64,000 nucleotides of DNA. It comes from Novilysobacter_A longmucuonensis. Its GTDB lineage: Bacteria; Pseudomonadota; Gammaproteobacteria; Xanthomonadales; Xanthomonadaceae. The number at the start of each line of letters is the position of its first letter. Position 1 is the first letter of the stretch. The stretch spans positions 124,001 to 188,000 of the forward strand of contig NZ_JBJMAW010000002.1 of assembly GCF_046600735.1 (NCBI RefSeq), read 5' to 3'. Under the pieces are notes generated by a model. It did no database searches and was not told where the DNA came from. It worked only from the letters and a program-made list of their open reading frames with translations. Below, one piece after another: positions 44,252-55,300 of the stretch. A program made the position numbers and the translations under genes.

Positions 44252-45799
44252 TCACCGCGTGGGCGTCTTGCGCCAGTTCCATCTGGGCAAGGTCGCACGA
44301 AGCCGCGGGTCCAGCAGCCACACCGGAAGTGCGTATACCGCCAGGAAAAGTGCCCCCCCCGCGAACACCCGCGACCACGGTCCCGACAAGCCGAACATGT
44401 CGGTGTAGATGACGATCACCAGCAGCAACAGCGCAAAGCCGCCCGCGGTGCCCAGCGCCCGCGCATCGGGAAACCGCAGCAGTTCCCTTGGGCAACACAA
44501 GCATGTGGCGATGCTCAGCGCCACGTAGCTGATCACCGTGGCCCAGGCCGCGCCCATGTATCCGTAGATGGGGATCAACACGAAGTTCGCCGCGATGTTG
44601 AACACGGCGGCACCGGCGGTGAGCGAAAACACGCGCATCGAGCGCTTTCTCAACAGCAACCCGTAACCGGAGATGTCCAGCAGTGGGTACAGCGCCATCA
44701 CCGTGCCCACCGCCACGAACACCGCCCCGGATGCGGCCTTGTCGGCGCCGGCCAACGCGACCAGGACGTCCTTGCCCACTGCCACGATCATCGCGGCGAC
44801 GCCCAGGGATGCGTAGGTCATCGGCAACAGCACCCGACCCTTGAGCTCGCGCACTCCCACATCGCCCTCGCCGCCGTAGATGCGGTTGACTACCGGGACG
44901 AAGGCTTCCGACAGGGTCGCGCTCATGAACAGGTTGACCTGCATCGCCAGCGTGTAGCCGATGGTGTAGATGCCGACGGTGGCGTAGTCGTCGGTGATCT
45001 CCTTGAGCAGGACGCGGTCGATGGCGACCAGCGACATGGCCGCGAACTCGTTGGCCATCAGCGGCAAGCCGTACATCAGCGCGCCGCCGGTGGCCGCGAG
45101 GTCTATCGTGCGGCGGGAGAAACTGAGGTTGCGCGAGGCCCAGTAGACAAAGTAGCCGAGCAGCAACGTCGCCGCGATCAAGCGCCCGCCAAACACTGAC
45201 AGGGCACTGCGCTCGACCAGGATCACTAATCCCAGCACCAGCGCGAGTTCCATGCCGCGACCGGTGACCTTGGTCGTCATCAGCAGGCCCGAGCGCTCGC
45301 TCGCTCGTACCACCGCCTGCACGATGCTGACCACCACCATCACCGGGATGATCAGCACCACGCACCAGAAGACGCCGGAGAACTCCGCCCGTCCCGTCCA
45401 CTGCCAGCCCGCCAGCGCGGCGGCTACCACCGTCCACAACGACAGCGACAACAGCATCGGCAAGGTCACGAAATTGGTGCTGAAGTGCGCCTGCTGGCGG
45501 GCGTCTCCGTCGTGCGGATAGAAACGGATGATGGCGTGCTGCCCACCGAGCTTGGCCACCGCCACGGCGATCAACACCCAGGTGTTGAAGTACCCCATGA
45601 CCCCGTATTGGGTGTTGTCCAGCAGCCGGGTCAACACCGGAAACGAGATGACGCCCGCCACCAGCAGCAGCATGTTGGCGACGGAGTAGCGCAGGTAATG
45701 CGTCGCGATTCCCGGCCGGGCCGGTAAACCCGGCGCGGCGTCCGACGCCCCCGATGCGACCTTCGCTGTCGGTGGCGGGATGTCCTGGCGGCGGCTCAT
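44252..45799 (-). CDS. Wzx-like polysaccharide flippase (MATE/MOP family)
   Basis: 515 residues with about 12-14 hydrophobic segments, starting with YSVANMLLLVAGVISFPVLTR, the typical N-terminus of O-antigen flippases. It moves undecaprenyl-linked repeat units across the inner membrane for Wzy-dependent polymerisation. YGVMGYFNTWVLIAVAVAKL and NLFMSATLSEAFVPVVNRIY are in conserved helices. Soluble N- and C-terminal tails are short. A 99-bp gap without a gene separates it from the propeller protein upstream. Confidence 0.9.
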   Translation of the reverse strand: MSRRQDIPPPTAKVASGASDAAPGLPARPGIATHYLRYSVANMLLLVAGVISFPVLTRLLDNTQYGVMGYFNTWVLIAVAVAKLGGQHAIIRFYPHDGDARQQAHFSTNFVTLPMLLSLSLWTVVAAALAGWQWTGRAEFSGVFWCVVLIIPVMVVVSIVQAVVRASERSGLLMTTKVTGRGMELALVLGLVILVERSALSVFGGRLIAATLLLGYFVYWASRNLSFSRRTIDLAATGGALMYGLPLMANEFAAMSLVAIDRVLLKEITDDYATVGIYTIGYTLAMQVNLFMSATLSEAFVPVVNRIYGGEGDVGVRELKGRVLLPMTYASLGVAAMIVAVGKDVLVALAGADKAASGAVFVAVGTVMALYPLLDISGYGLLLRKRSMRVFSLTAGAAVFNIAANFVLIPIYGYMGAAWATVISYVALSIATCLCCPRELLRFPDARALGTAGGFALLLLVIVIYTDMFGLSGPWSRVFAGGALFLAVYALPVWLLDPRLRATLPRWNWRKTPTR

Positions 45800-45898
45800 C
45801 TCGGCGAAGCCGAGCCGCTACGCCAGCTCCCCCTCGCCGCGCGGCACGAAACGTCGATGTACCCGGCAACGTTGGGCGATGCGGCGGGCGCGGGACCG

Positions 45899-47686
45899 CT
45901 ATGCATCGACCGACCCTTTCGAGCGGGACTGCTGGTTTGCACGGGTCTGCGCCTGCGCTCCTGACGCGGCGCCGAGTACGTCGTTCGAGGCGTCGAAGGT
46001 CCTGAGCAGAGGCGTTCCCGCCGGCGGATAGCCCCGCGCATCCAGCACCTCGACGCCGCCGGCGGCGCTGTAGGTATGACACGCGGCCAGCGAGTCGGCC
46101 CAGTCGGGCGCCAGCCGTGAGATCGGCTGTTCGCGGTAGTGACTCGGGCTCAGTTCCAGTACCTCGTTGAAGACGATCGCGGAGCCGTAACACGCCGCGC
46201 AATCCTGCGCCGGACGGATCAGCTTGTCCCCATGCTGGAACAGACGGCCCGCAGGTCGCGCGCGCCGCACATCGCTCACGATCGGATTGGCCGGGTGCGG
46301 CTGGAAAGGCCCCTCCAGGCGATCGGCCACGAACAGGAACAGCTCGTCCCAGGTGCTGTTGCCGTTCTCGGCGATGGTCGCGAACAGGTACCAGTGGCCC
46401 TCGTGGAAATGCAGGGTCGGATCGAGGCAGACGCGGCCGGCGACCAGGTCCACGACCCGGCGCCAGCCCAGCGGGAACTCGGCGGCCTGGTACAGCGTCA
46501 CACGCTTGGCCTGGCTCGATTCCACGGTCATATACCACTCTCCGTCCCACGCGAACACCTGCGGGTAGGACAGATGCGAGGCCTCCTCCAGCGCCAATCC
46601 CAATCGCGCGGCGCTGTCTGGCTGCAGCTCCAGGCACGCGATCGCGCCCTTCCCCGAGGGTTGCATCTCCTCGACGAAGATCAGCTTGCGCCCGTCGCGC
46701 TCGACCATGCACGGATCTGCCCAGTAATAGCCTTTGGGTGCCTGGACGACGGTGCTGGAGCCCACCGCCGGCGCGGCCGGATCAAGGGGCGTGCTGTCCT
46801 GGCGCAACACCAGGAGCCATGGCATCAGGCGCCGCCGCTTGGCCAGCTGCCAACGTATGGTGGTGCAAACGGTGACCCACAGCGCGCGCGCGCCCGCCGC
46901 GACTCCCAGCGGCTCCCTGGCGCCTGCCTGCCGCAGCTCGCCCGGCTGCCGCCGCGGAATCAGCGGGTCGTCAGCGGCGAGTTGACGCATTACACGCAGC
47001 AGCAGCAAAGGCAGCTTCAGAAACGCTTGCTCACGCTGCCGGCTAAACGAACCGTACGAAGTAGCGCCCCAACTCGTCACCAGCGGCATCGGCGCCAGTG
47101 ACGGAGTCAATAGTTCCAGCTGGATCTCGGTGGCGGACTCGCGGTTCAGCATCGGCGCCAGCAACGCGGTGCCGGCGAGATCATCATCCAGCAGCCCCGC
47201 ATCCAGGCTCCAGCACCCCCACTCCGCATCGTCGGCCAACAGCGAGATCCAGGCCGGCGGCCCCAGTGACAGGATCAGGTCCGGCCGCAGCTTGCGCATC
47301 CGCTCGCGCAGTTGCTTGGCATCCGCATCGGCCGATACCTCCGGTGCGATCGAGACGCCCGGATGCGCCGGGAATGACACCGCCGACACCATGGCGCCGG
47401 TGTGGCCGGGGCGGAGGCGCTCGGCCGCCATGAAGGCGAGGATATCCGGCGGCAGGTCCTTCACCGCCGGTAACGACCAGTCCGCCACGGGCAGCACCGA
47501 GATGTCGATCCAGCTGACCTCCGCGGCGAGCTCCAGGAACCGCGACAGCCAGCCGGGAATCCACTCCGGTGCCACCAGGGTGACCCGAAGCGGCTGGGTG
47601 AGCCCTGGCGGCGTGGCGTACAGCCGCGTGGCCGGGGCTGCCGCACCGTCGGCTGGTCTATCGCTGACTGTGCAGTGCTGGCTCAC
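45899..47686 (-). CDS. GINT1-like beta-propeller protein, putative sugar-transfer enzyme
   Basis: 595 residues from a GTG at 47686 with a strong upstream GGAGG; it overlaps the hydrolase upstream by 29 nt. The C-terminal half (about 295-565) is a five-bladed propeller of the glucosamine inositolphosphorylceramide transferase 1 N-domain type: KGYYWADPCMVERDGRKLIF, ASHLSYPQVFAWDGEWYMTV, LDPTLHFHEGHWYLFAT, and RPAGRLFQHGDKLIRPAQDC. The N-terminal half (PLRVTLVAPEWIPGWLSRFL, RPDLILSLGPPAWISLLADD) resembles formyltransferase-like or Rossmann domains commonly fused to it. The bacterial function is not established. Family context suggests modification of a glycan or lipid-linked sugar. Confidence 0.75.
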   Translation of the reverse strand: MSQHCTVSDRPADGAAAPATRLYATPPGLTQPLRVTLVAPEWIPGWLSRFLELAAEVSWIDISVLPVADWSLPAVKDLPPDILAFMAAERLRPGHTGAMVSAVSFPAHPGVSIAPEVSADADAKQLRERMRKLRPDLILSLGPPAWISLLADDAEWGCWSLDAGLLDDDLAGTALLAPMLNRESATEIQLELLTPSLAPMPLVTSWGATSYGSFSRQREQAFLKLPLLLLRVMRQLAADDPLIPRRQPGELRQAGAREPLGVAAGARALWVTVCTTIRWQLAKRRRLMPWLLVLRQDSTPLDPAAPAVGSSTVVQAPKGYYWADPCMVERDGRKLIFVEEMQPSGKGAIACLELQPDSAARLGLALEEASHLSYPQVFAWDGEWYMTVESSQAKRVTLYQAAEFPLGWRRVVDLVAGRVCLDPTLHFHEGHWYLFATIAENGNSTWDELFLFVADRLEGPFQPHPANPIVSDVRRARPAGRLFQHGDKLIRPAQDCAACYGSAIVFNEVLELSPSHYREQPISRLAPDWADSLAACHTYSAAGGVEVLDARGYPPAGTPLLRTFDASNDVLGAASGAQAQTRANQQSRSKGSVDA

Positions 47687-48515
47687 GACGATCCTCCGGG
47701 CAAGGTGTGAGGGTGTTCGCGAGCTTGAGCATCCACTCTTCGACCGTACCGAGCAGCCGGTCGCGGTGGGCACGCGCGAAAAAGGTGTGGTCGCAATCCG
47801 GCCAGTAGCGCATCGCCACGCGCGGGTCCCGGGTGGGCTCGCCGAAGGCCCAGCGGAACTGGCGCGGATGCAGAAAACGATCGGTATAGCCGCCGGTGTA
47901 GATCCACATCTGGTGCACACCGCGGTCGACCAGTTCGGCGAACTGCTGGCGCGCCTGGGCATGGCTGGGCCAGTCGCGGACGTCGGTCGCCTCGAAACCC
48001 TCGCTGTCGCGCAGGTGCTTCGGCGCGTCCCGCAACATGCGCCGCCATTCGCGCGGCAGACGGCGCAGGCGATCCAGGTTCCGGGCGTAGTGGAACCACG
48101 GGCCGTTGAAGCCGATCCCGTCCAGCATCAGCACCGCGCGGACCCTCGCATCCTGCAGGGCGACGTTCCATCCCAGATCGGCAGCACTGCACACGCCGCC
48201 GATCACGAAATCGGAGCAGTCGTGCTCGGTGGCCAGAACCTCCAGGGCCGCCAGCGCCGCAACGCGCCCGTCGGCCCCCTTCAGTCGCGGTGCCTCGCCT
48301 ACGCCCGGTACATCGAAGCGAAAGCTGTCCATGCCGTGCGCAGCCAGACGCTCGCCCAGCTCGACGTGCAACCGGAAAGGTCCGGACCGCGGCTGCAGGC
48401 CCGCACTGGGCAGGACCAATGTCGGTCCGCGCGATGGTGCCGCGCCGCGCGTGAGCACGCCGGTCAGGCGCCGATCCGGTCCGAACGTCACCAATTGTTT
48501 TTTAATCCGGCTCAT
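47658..48515 (-). CDS. Alpha/beta hydrolase, exosortase-A-system type (hydrolase 1-like)
   Basis: 285 residues, ATG at 48515 overlapping the upstream stop (ATGA). The nucleophile elbow is FVIGGVCSAADLGWNVAL (G-x-C-S-x-A), as in the type 1 hydrolases seen with exosortase A loci. FRFDVPGVGEAPRL and the late YWPDCDHTFFARAH (catalytic Asp/His) complete a triad. It is cytoplasmic, with no signal. Tight coupling to the NRPS-PKS suggests it releases or edits the enzyme-bound product. Confidence 0.8.
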   Translation of the reverse strand: MSRIKKQLVTFGPDRRLTGVLTRGAAPSRGPTLVLPSAGLQPRSGPFRLHVELGERLAAHGMDSFRFDVPGVGEAPRLKGADGRVAALAALEVLATEHDCSDFVIGGVCSAADLGWNVALQDARVRAVLMLDGIGFNGPWFHYARNLDRLRRLPREWRRMLRDAPKHLRDSEGFEATDVRDWPSHAQARQQFAELVDRGVHQMWIYTGGYTDRFLHPRQFRWAFGEPTRDPRVAMRYWPDCDHTFFARAHRDRLLGTVEEWMLKLANTLTPCPEDRREPALHSQR

Positions 48516-49387
48516 CTGATCCCCTGCTCCAGCAGCACCTGGTCGGGCGCATGCGCCTCCCGCAGTGCACGGCCGAGGTCGTCCACCACCCGCTCCAGCG
48601 CCGGTGACAGGAAAAAGGTCGCCTCCATGCTGGCACCGCCGTTGAACGTGGGTGCGGTAGCGGGCAACGGGAGTACCCGTCCGACCCGGATCGGCAACGC
48701 TGGCGCGTCGTGACGCATCACCGCCCAGATCGGTACATGTGGAGGAAGCTGCGCCGTAGCGTTCTGCATGGGCGTGCGCGCAGGCTGGACAGGCGCATCC
48801 ACCAGCCGGGCTTCCGTGAGATCCCGGCGAAAACGCTGGGAAACGGCGAACCCCATCAGCTGACCATCGTCCGCCGGGGCGCTTCGCGGTATTCCCGGCC
48901 TCGGCCTCGGTCGGGATGCTCGTTCGGCCGCATCGTCCTGCTCCAGCTCGGTGAGCCAGTCGGCCCCGTCGACGATTGGCTCCCACAGCACGAGCAAGTC
49001 CGCTTGCGAAGATTGCTGAAGCCACTCCATCACCGGCAGCGCGGCTCCCCGCCAGGCAAGCACCACCACCCGATCGACACCGGCACGGGCACGCAACGCC
49101 GCAATAGCGAGCTCCAGGTCGGCTCCCATCGAAACGAAATCGAGCTTGTCACCGCTGCCGTCGGAGTCGCCGGTGCCGAAAAAATCGAACCTCAGGCACG
49201 GCAAACCCATTGCCGCCAGGCGCGCGGCAGCTTCAGTCAGAAAGCGCCGGCTACGCGGTTGTTCATGCAGCAACGGCGGCACGAACACCACCCCGGTCGA
49301 TGCGCGTGCCGGCACTCCATGCAGCGCGGCATACAGGCACCGCGAATCGGAGTCCAACCACATCGGCTCCCAAGCTCGGGTGCTCAT
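48512..49387 (-). CDS. Alpha/beta hydrolase-like protein, exosortase-A-system type (hydrolase 2-like)
   Basis: 291 residues. The start overlaps the NRPS-PKS stop by 4 nt. The N-terminus GVVFVPPLLHEQPRSRRFLT and LRFDFFGTGDSDGSGDKLDF are typical of type 2 hydrolases of exosortase A loci. The nucleophile elbow is degenerate: VVVLAWRGAALPVMEW has Arg where Ser is expected, so it may be non-hydrolytic or a partner of hydrolase 1. This matches the family habit of a GWRLGA-like elbow. No signal peptide is visible. Confidence 0.78.
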   Translation of the reverse strand: MSTRAWEPMWLDSDSRCLYAALHGVPARASTGVVFVPPLLHEQPRSRRFLTEAAARLAAMGLPCLRFDFFGTGDSDGSGDKLDFVSMGADLELAIAALRARAGVDRVVVLAWRGAALPVMEWLQQSSQADLLVLWEPIVDGADWLTELEQDDAAERASRPRPRPGIPRSAPADDGQLMGFAVSQRFRRDLTEARLVDAPVQPARTPMQNATAQLPPHVPIWAVMRHDAPALPIRVGRVLPLPATAPTFNGGASMEATFFLSPALERVVDDLGRALREAHAPDQVLLEQGIR

Positions 49388-52300
49388 CGATTCGGCTCCG
49401 CCGCAGCAAAACCGAGCAGCCGCTTGATCCCCTTGCTGATCCGGCCGCCGACGCTCACGGTCGCCGCTACCGGTTCGGCCTCCATCACCGGGAGGTCTTC
49501 AGCCAGTTGGGCGAGGGTCTCGGCACCAAGGCGGATCAACCGGATGCGCACCCCTGTATCACGCGCGACCCGGTTGGCCATCTGGACCGCCAGCATCGAG
49601 TGTCCGCCCAGGTCGAAGAAGTTGTCGTCGGGTCCGGCCGGTGTACCGAGGAGCTCCGACCACACATCGGCCAGGTAACGCTGGCGGGGATCGACAGGAT
49701 TGCCGGATCCGGATGCCGCAGGCGCGCCGGTGCCGATCGGATCCTGTGCCAGGGGTGGCAAGGCATTCCGGTCGATCTTGCCGTTCGGGAGCAGCGGCAG
49801 TTGTTCCAGCGCGACGAAGTGCTGCGGCACCATGTACGAAGGGAGCGTGTCACGCAGGTCCGTGCGCAATGCCGCCTCGTCGATGCGCGCGCCAGGCGCG
49901 GCAACCAGGTAGGCCACCAGACGCTGATCGCCGGGTCGGTCCTCGCGAACGATCACCAGTGCGCGCGCGATTTCGTCGCGTGCCGCAAGATTGGCTTCTA
50001 TCTCGCCCGGTTCGATCCGGTAGCCGCGTACCTTGACCTGGTGATCGAGGCGACCGAGGTGCTCGAGGTTGCCGTCGGCACGCCAGCGGCCGCGGTCGCC
50101 GGTCCGGTAGAGCAGCGCAGGTACGCTGCGACTGGCCCCGTCGGCGTCCGTCGTGCCGGCAAAACGGTCGGCCACGAAACGCTCCGCCGTCAGCTCCGGT
50201 CGCTCCAGGTATCCAAGCGTTACACCTTCTCCGCCGATGTAGACCTCACCGGGCACCCCCAGTGGACACAGCGCTCCATGCGGGTCCAGCACCCACACCT
50301 GGGTGTTGGCAATGGGCCGGCCGATGGTGACGTCGGGCGTCTTCTGCGCCTGCGGTGGCATGATGCGTGCACAGGTCGACCACACGGTTGTCTCGGTGGG
50401 ACCGTACAGGTTCCACAGTGCTCCACAGCACGGCAACAAGCGTTCAGCCAGGTCCACCGCGAGCGCTTCACCACCACACAAGGCCTTGAAGTGCGGTGTG
50501 CCGGACCATCCGGCATCCAGCAGCAACCGCCAGAGCGAAGGCGTGCCCTGCATCGCCGTCGCACCACTGCTGTCGAGCAATGCGGCCAGTGCGGCGCCGT
50601 CGGCCACGCTGTCGCGGTCGGCCAGCACGACCTCGGCGCCGGTGCTCAATGGCAGCAACAGCTCCAGCACTGCGATGTCGAACGAAAGTGTCGTCACCGC
50701 GAGCAGGCGGTCGCTCGCCGAGAGCTCAAGGTCGCGCTGCATGCCGAGAATGAAGTTGGCGACCGCCCGATGCGGCACCTGCACGCCCTTCGGACGGCCG
50801 GTGGAGCCCGAGGTATAGATCAGATAGGCGACGTCCTCCGACTCCGCCGATTTCTTGTCCCGCCCGATGCGGGTATCCGGAACGGCCGCGAGCTCCCCGC
50901 CCATTTCATCGAGTTTCAGCACCGCACGTCCGCGCAGGTCGAACCGCGGCGCGTATGCCGCGGTGGTCAGCAGCGCCGACAAGCCTGCATCGGCGGCCAT
51001 GTAGGCCAAACGATCGGCTGGGAACCCCGGGTCCAGCGGCACATAGCCGGCACCGGATTTCAGGATGCCGAGCAAGCCCGCCACCATGTCGGCATCGCGG
51101 TCCATGGCCAGGCCGACCAGCGCACCGCACTGCACTCCCTGGGCGCGCAGCAGGTGGGCGATGCGGTTGGCGCGTTGTTCCAGTTCCGCGTAACTCACCG
51201 CCACCGCTCCGCAACGGACCGCGATGCTCTCGGGCGTACGATCGCACTGCGCTTCGAAATGCTCGTGCATCCGCCACTCGCGGTCGAACGCCACCGGCGC
51301 CGGCTGCAGCGCGGCCAGCTCCGATCGTGCCGCCGCATCGACCAGTGGCAGATGGGCGATCTCGATGGCCTCGTTCTCCACGGCCGCACGCAGCAGCGTC
51401 TCGAAGGCATGCAGCCAACGGCGGACAGTGGTTGCGTCGAACAGGTCGCAGTTGTACTGGCACTCCACGCGCAGTTCGCCCTGCGTCTGCACCGCATTGA
51501 TGAACAACTCGAACGGCTCGAAGTCGCGCGGGACTGTCTCGGTCTCCATCCTCAGTCCCGGGAAAATCTCGCGTTGCTGATCGAGCGCCTGATCCAGATT
51601 GAACAACACGCTCACCAGTGGCGTGCGCGAGGGGTCGCGCCGGATACGCAGCTTCTTGAGTAGTGTCCCGAAGGTGTAGCGCTGGTGCTCCAGTGCATCG
51701 AGCAAGACCGCCTGCGCATCGACCATCGCTTCGGCGAAGGGTTGATCGGGATTGGTCTCGAACAGCAGTGGCAGCAGGTTGACGCAGTGACCGATGACGT
51801 TGTCGTGGCCATCGACCGGCTGGCCGGCGGCCGGAATGCCGATGACCACGTCGGGATGCCCCGACAGTTTGGCCAGCAACACCGAGAAGCCGGCGAGCAG
51901 GGTCGAGAACAGACTCGCGCGCCGGCGCGCGCCCATGTTGCGCAGGCCGGTAACCAAGGCGGCGTCCAGCATGTGGTCCTCGCGTGCCGACGCGAAATTG
52001 CGCCGCAACGGGCGCGGCCGGTCGGTCGGCAGGTTCAGGACCGGGATCTCTCCGGAAAAGCGCGACAACCAGTACTGCTCGTCCTCGGCATGCACGTCGC
52101 CGGACTGATGCGATGCCTCGGCCATCGCGTAGTCCGCAAACCCTTCCGGCTGCGGCAGCGCCTCACCGGCCAGCCCGAGATTCTGTCGGTACAGCCCGGA
52201 CAGCTCGAATACGATCTTCGACCACGACCAGCCATCACAGACGATATGGTGCGCGGTCAGGAGCAACAGGTGCTCATCGCTGGACGTCCGAAACAGCTGC

Positions 52301-55300
52301 ACTCGGAACAGCGGGGCGTCGGCCAGCCGGAACGGGGTGTTGTTGGCGGCATGCAGCCGTTCCTGGAGCGCCCTCACGCGCGCCGCATCGTCCAGCTCGG
52401 CCAGATCCACCAGTGGACACGGTACTTCGACATGTTCCAGCACGCAGAACGTCTCGCCGTCCGGGCCGATACTTGCGCGCAGTGCATCGCGGCGATCGAC
52501 CAGCTGCTGCACCGCGCGCTGCAGACAATCCACGTCGAGCGGACCGCGCAGATTGAGCGACACCGACAGGTTGAACGACAGCGATGCGTCTTCGCCAAGG
52601 TGATCGGCCAGCCAGACCTCCCGCTGCGGCTCGATCGTCGGCACTACCCGGAGCAACACGCCTTCGGCAAAGGGGTCATAGGCGACCGGTACGGGTGAGG
52701 TCCGCCCATCGGAGCCCGCCGGCGCTTCATCGATCCGACAGAACCGGTCCGGTTGCGTCGGGTCGGAGACATACCAGCCTGGCCGGCCTTCCGGGTCACG
52801 CCCCGGCCTTGCACCGGGTGCAATCGGATTTGCCGCATCCATCGGTGCGAACGGTCCACTCGGTTGCGACGAATGATGCGGCTGGACAGCGACAGCCGCT
52901 GCGGAATCACGTTCATTGACAGCGGCGGATTGCACCGCCGGTGTGTCGAGCTTCGCAGGTACAGGCTTATCGCCGCCTGGCAATGTTGCAGCATCGCCGG
53001 TGCCGCTGGGCGTTGCTTCATGGGCGGTCACCGGCTGCATTTCCTGCCTGTCGGGCCGGTGCATCTCGCCAGGATCAGGCCCAGCCGCCGCTGCGGCCGA
53101 ACCCGGCGCTGGCGACGATTCCGCCGATGTCACCGGTGCCGACGTCACCGCTGGCACCGACCCGGAAGCCGGCTGTCCGGCCAGCAGTTCAAGCTGTCGT
53201 TCCATCAGGCGCATCTGCTGCGCGATCAGATCGGCCAGCGTGACGCCGGCGGCTGCGGTCGGGACAGCGGCCGCCGGCGCTGGCGAGGCCGGGCTTGGGG
53301 TTGAAGACGCGGCCGGGACCGCTGCCGGTGTCGGTGTCGGTGTCGGTGTTGGTGTCGGTGCCGGAGCCGCGGCTTGAGATGCCTCCGATACTGCCGGTGC
53401 GGTCGATGCGGTCGATGCGGTCGGCGCCGACACCGACTCGTCCGGGCGTTCCGCCGCGGCGGTCGCGTCGGCTGCAGGCGGTTCTTCCGCCGGCAACTGT
53501 GCATCGAGCCGTTCGGCCAGTTTATCCAGACTTGCGCAATCGCTCATGAGCTGGCGGAAGGTGACCTTGATCGAAAACACCTTCTGCAACTGCAAAGCGA
53601 CCTGGGTCAGCATGAGGCTGTCGAGGCCGGCCTCGACGAAGTTCGCATCGACATCGGCATCGCCCATGTCGAACCCCGAGATGTCCTGGAACACCTCGCG
53701 CAAACGGGCTACCAATCGCGCCTTTCGGTCGGGGCCGGCATTTTCGCCCGCCGCCGAGGCGAGTACCGCAGGAGCAGCCTCGATGGCTTGTGCCACTGCA
53801 TCGTGACTGCCGGACGGCGCGAGGGCGGCAGGTGCGGCCGATCGCTTCGCATCCGCGGTGGAGGCTGCCGCGTCCACCCAGTGCCGTTTGCGCTCGAAAG
53901 GATAAGTCGGAAGCCGCAGTCGCTGACGTACGCTGCGGCGATCGCACGCAGCCGGATCGATCCTCACGCCGCGGCACCACAGACGGCCCATGGCGCGGGC
54001 GAAGTCGATCGCTTCACTGGCGGCATTGTCCGACAGGGTTGCGACCGCGTCGATCGACTGCTTCTGCACGCCGGGGTGCTGGCGCGAAAGCGTACTGAGG
54101 GTCGAGCGCGGCCCGACTTCAAGCAGCACGCGTGCGGGCACATCGAGCAGCCGCCCGAGCGCGCCGGCAAAACGCACAGGCTTGCGCAGATGGCGGGACC
54201 AGTATTCGGGCGAGGTCGCCGTGGCGTCATCGAGCCAGTCGCCGCTCACGGTCGAGAGCATCGGCAGTTGCGGCGCCGACAGGGCGATGGCGGCCACCGC
54301 GGCACGGAACGGCTCGACCACCGGCTGCATCATCGCGGAGTGGAATGCATGGGAGGTGCGCAACGCCCGGCATGCAACGCCATCGCCTTCGAGCTCGGCC
54401 TGGAACTGCCCGATTGCCTCGGACGGGCCAGCCACCACACACGCTCCAGGTGCATTCTCCGCCGCGAGCGCCAGCTCCTGGGGCAGCCGCTCCAGCAGCG
54501 CATCAAGCGGCATGCGCACGGACAACATCCCGCCCGGGGGTTGCGCCTGCATCAGCGCACCACGATGCGCCACCAACCGCAATGCGTCTGGCAATGCGAA
54601 CACACCAGCCAGCGTGGCCGCCACGAATTCGCCGACGCTGTGGCCGACCATCGCCGTCGGCACGACGCCGTAACGCTTCATCCAGACCTGCGCCAACGCA
54701 TATTCGATGGCGAATGTCGCCGGCTGCATGATCGCGGTGGGCAGCAACGCCTCCGGATCGTCGTCGAACAGCTGCTTCCGCAGGTCGAAACCATCCTCTC
54801 CGTCGGCCAGGATCTGCGCGCATTCATCGATCGATGCACGGAACACCGGCTCAGTCCGGTAAAGACTGCGGCCCATGCCCGGGTATGTCGCGCCCTGGCC
54901 CGGGAACATGAACACCACGTCCGACTGGCGTGTCGGGCGGCTGCGGCTCACGGTGGCAGCGGTTTCCTTGCCGCGCAGTGCGGTCGCCGCGTCTTCGACC
55001 TCGTCGGCAACCACTGCCAACCGATGTGCGAAAGCCTTGCGCCCGACCGCGAGCGTCCATGCAACGTCGGCAAGATTCACATCGGGGCTGGCCTCCAGAT
55101 GATCAGCCAGACGCACGCATGCCTGCCCCAGCGCAGCCGGGGTGCGTGCCGACAGCACCAGAAGTTGCGGCCCCTGCGCCGGCTCGGACTCTTCCGCCGG
55201 GGGCGCCTCCTCCAGCACCGCGTGCGCGTTGGTACCACCGACGCCGAACGAACTGACCCCGGCGCGGCGGGCAGAACCGTCACTGGCCCATTCGCTCAGC

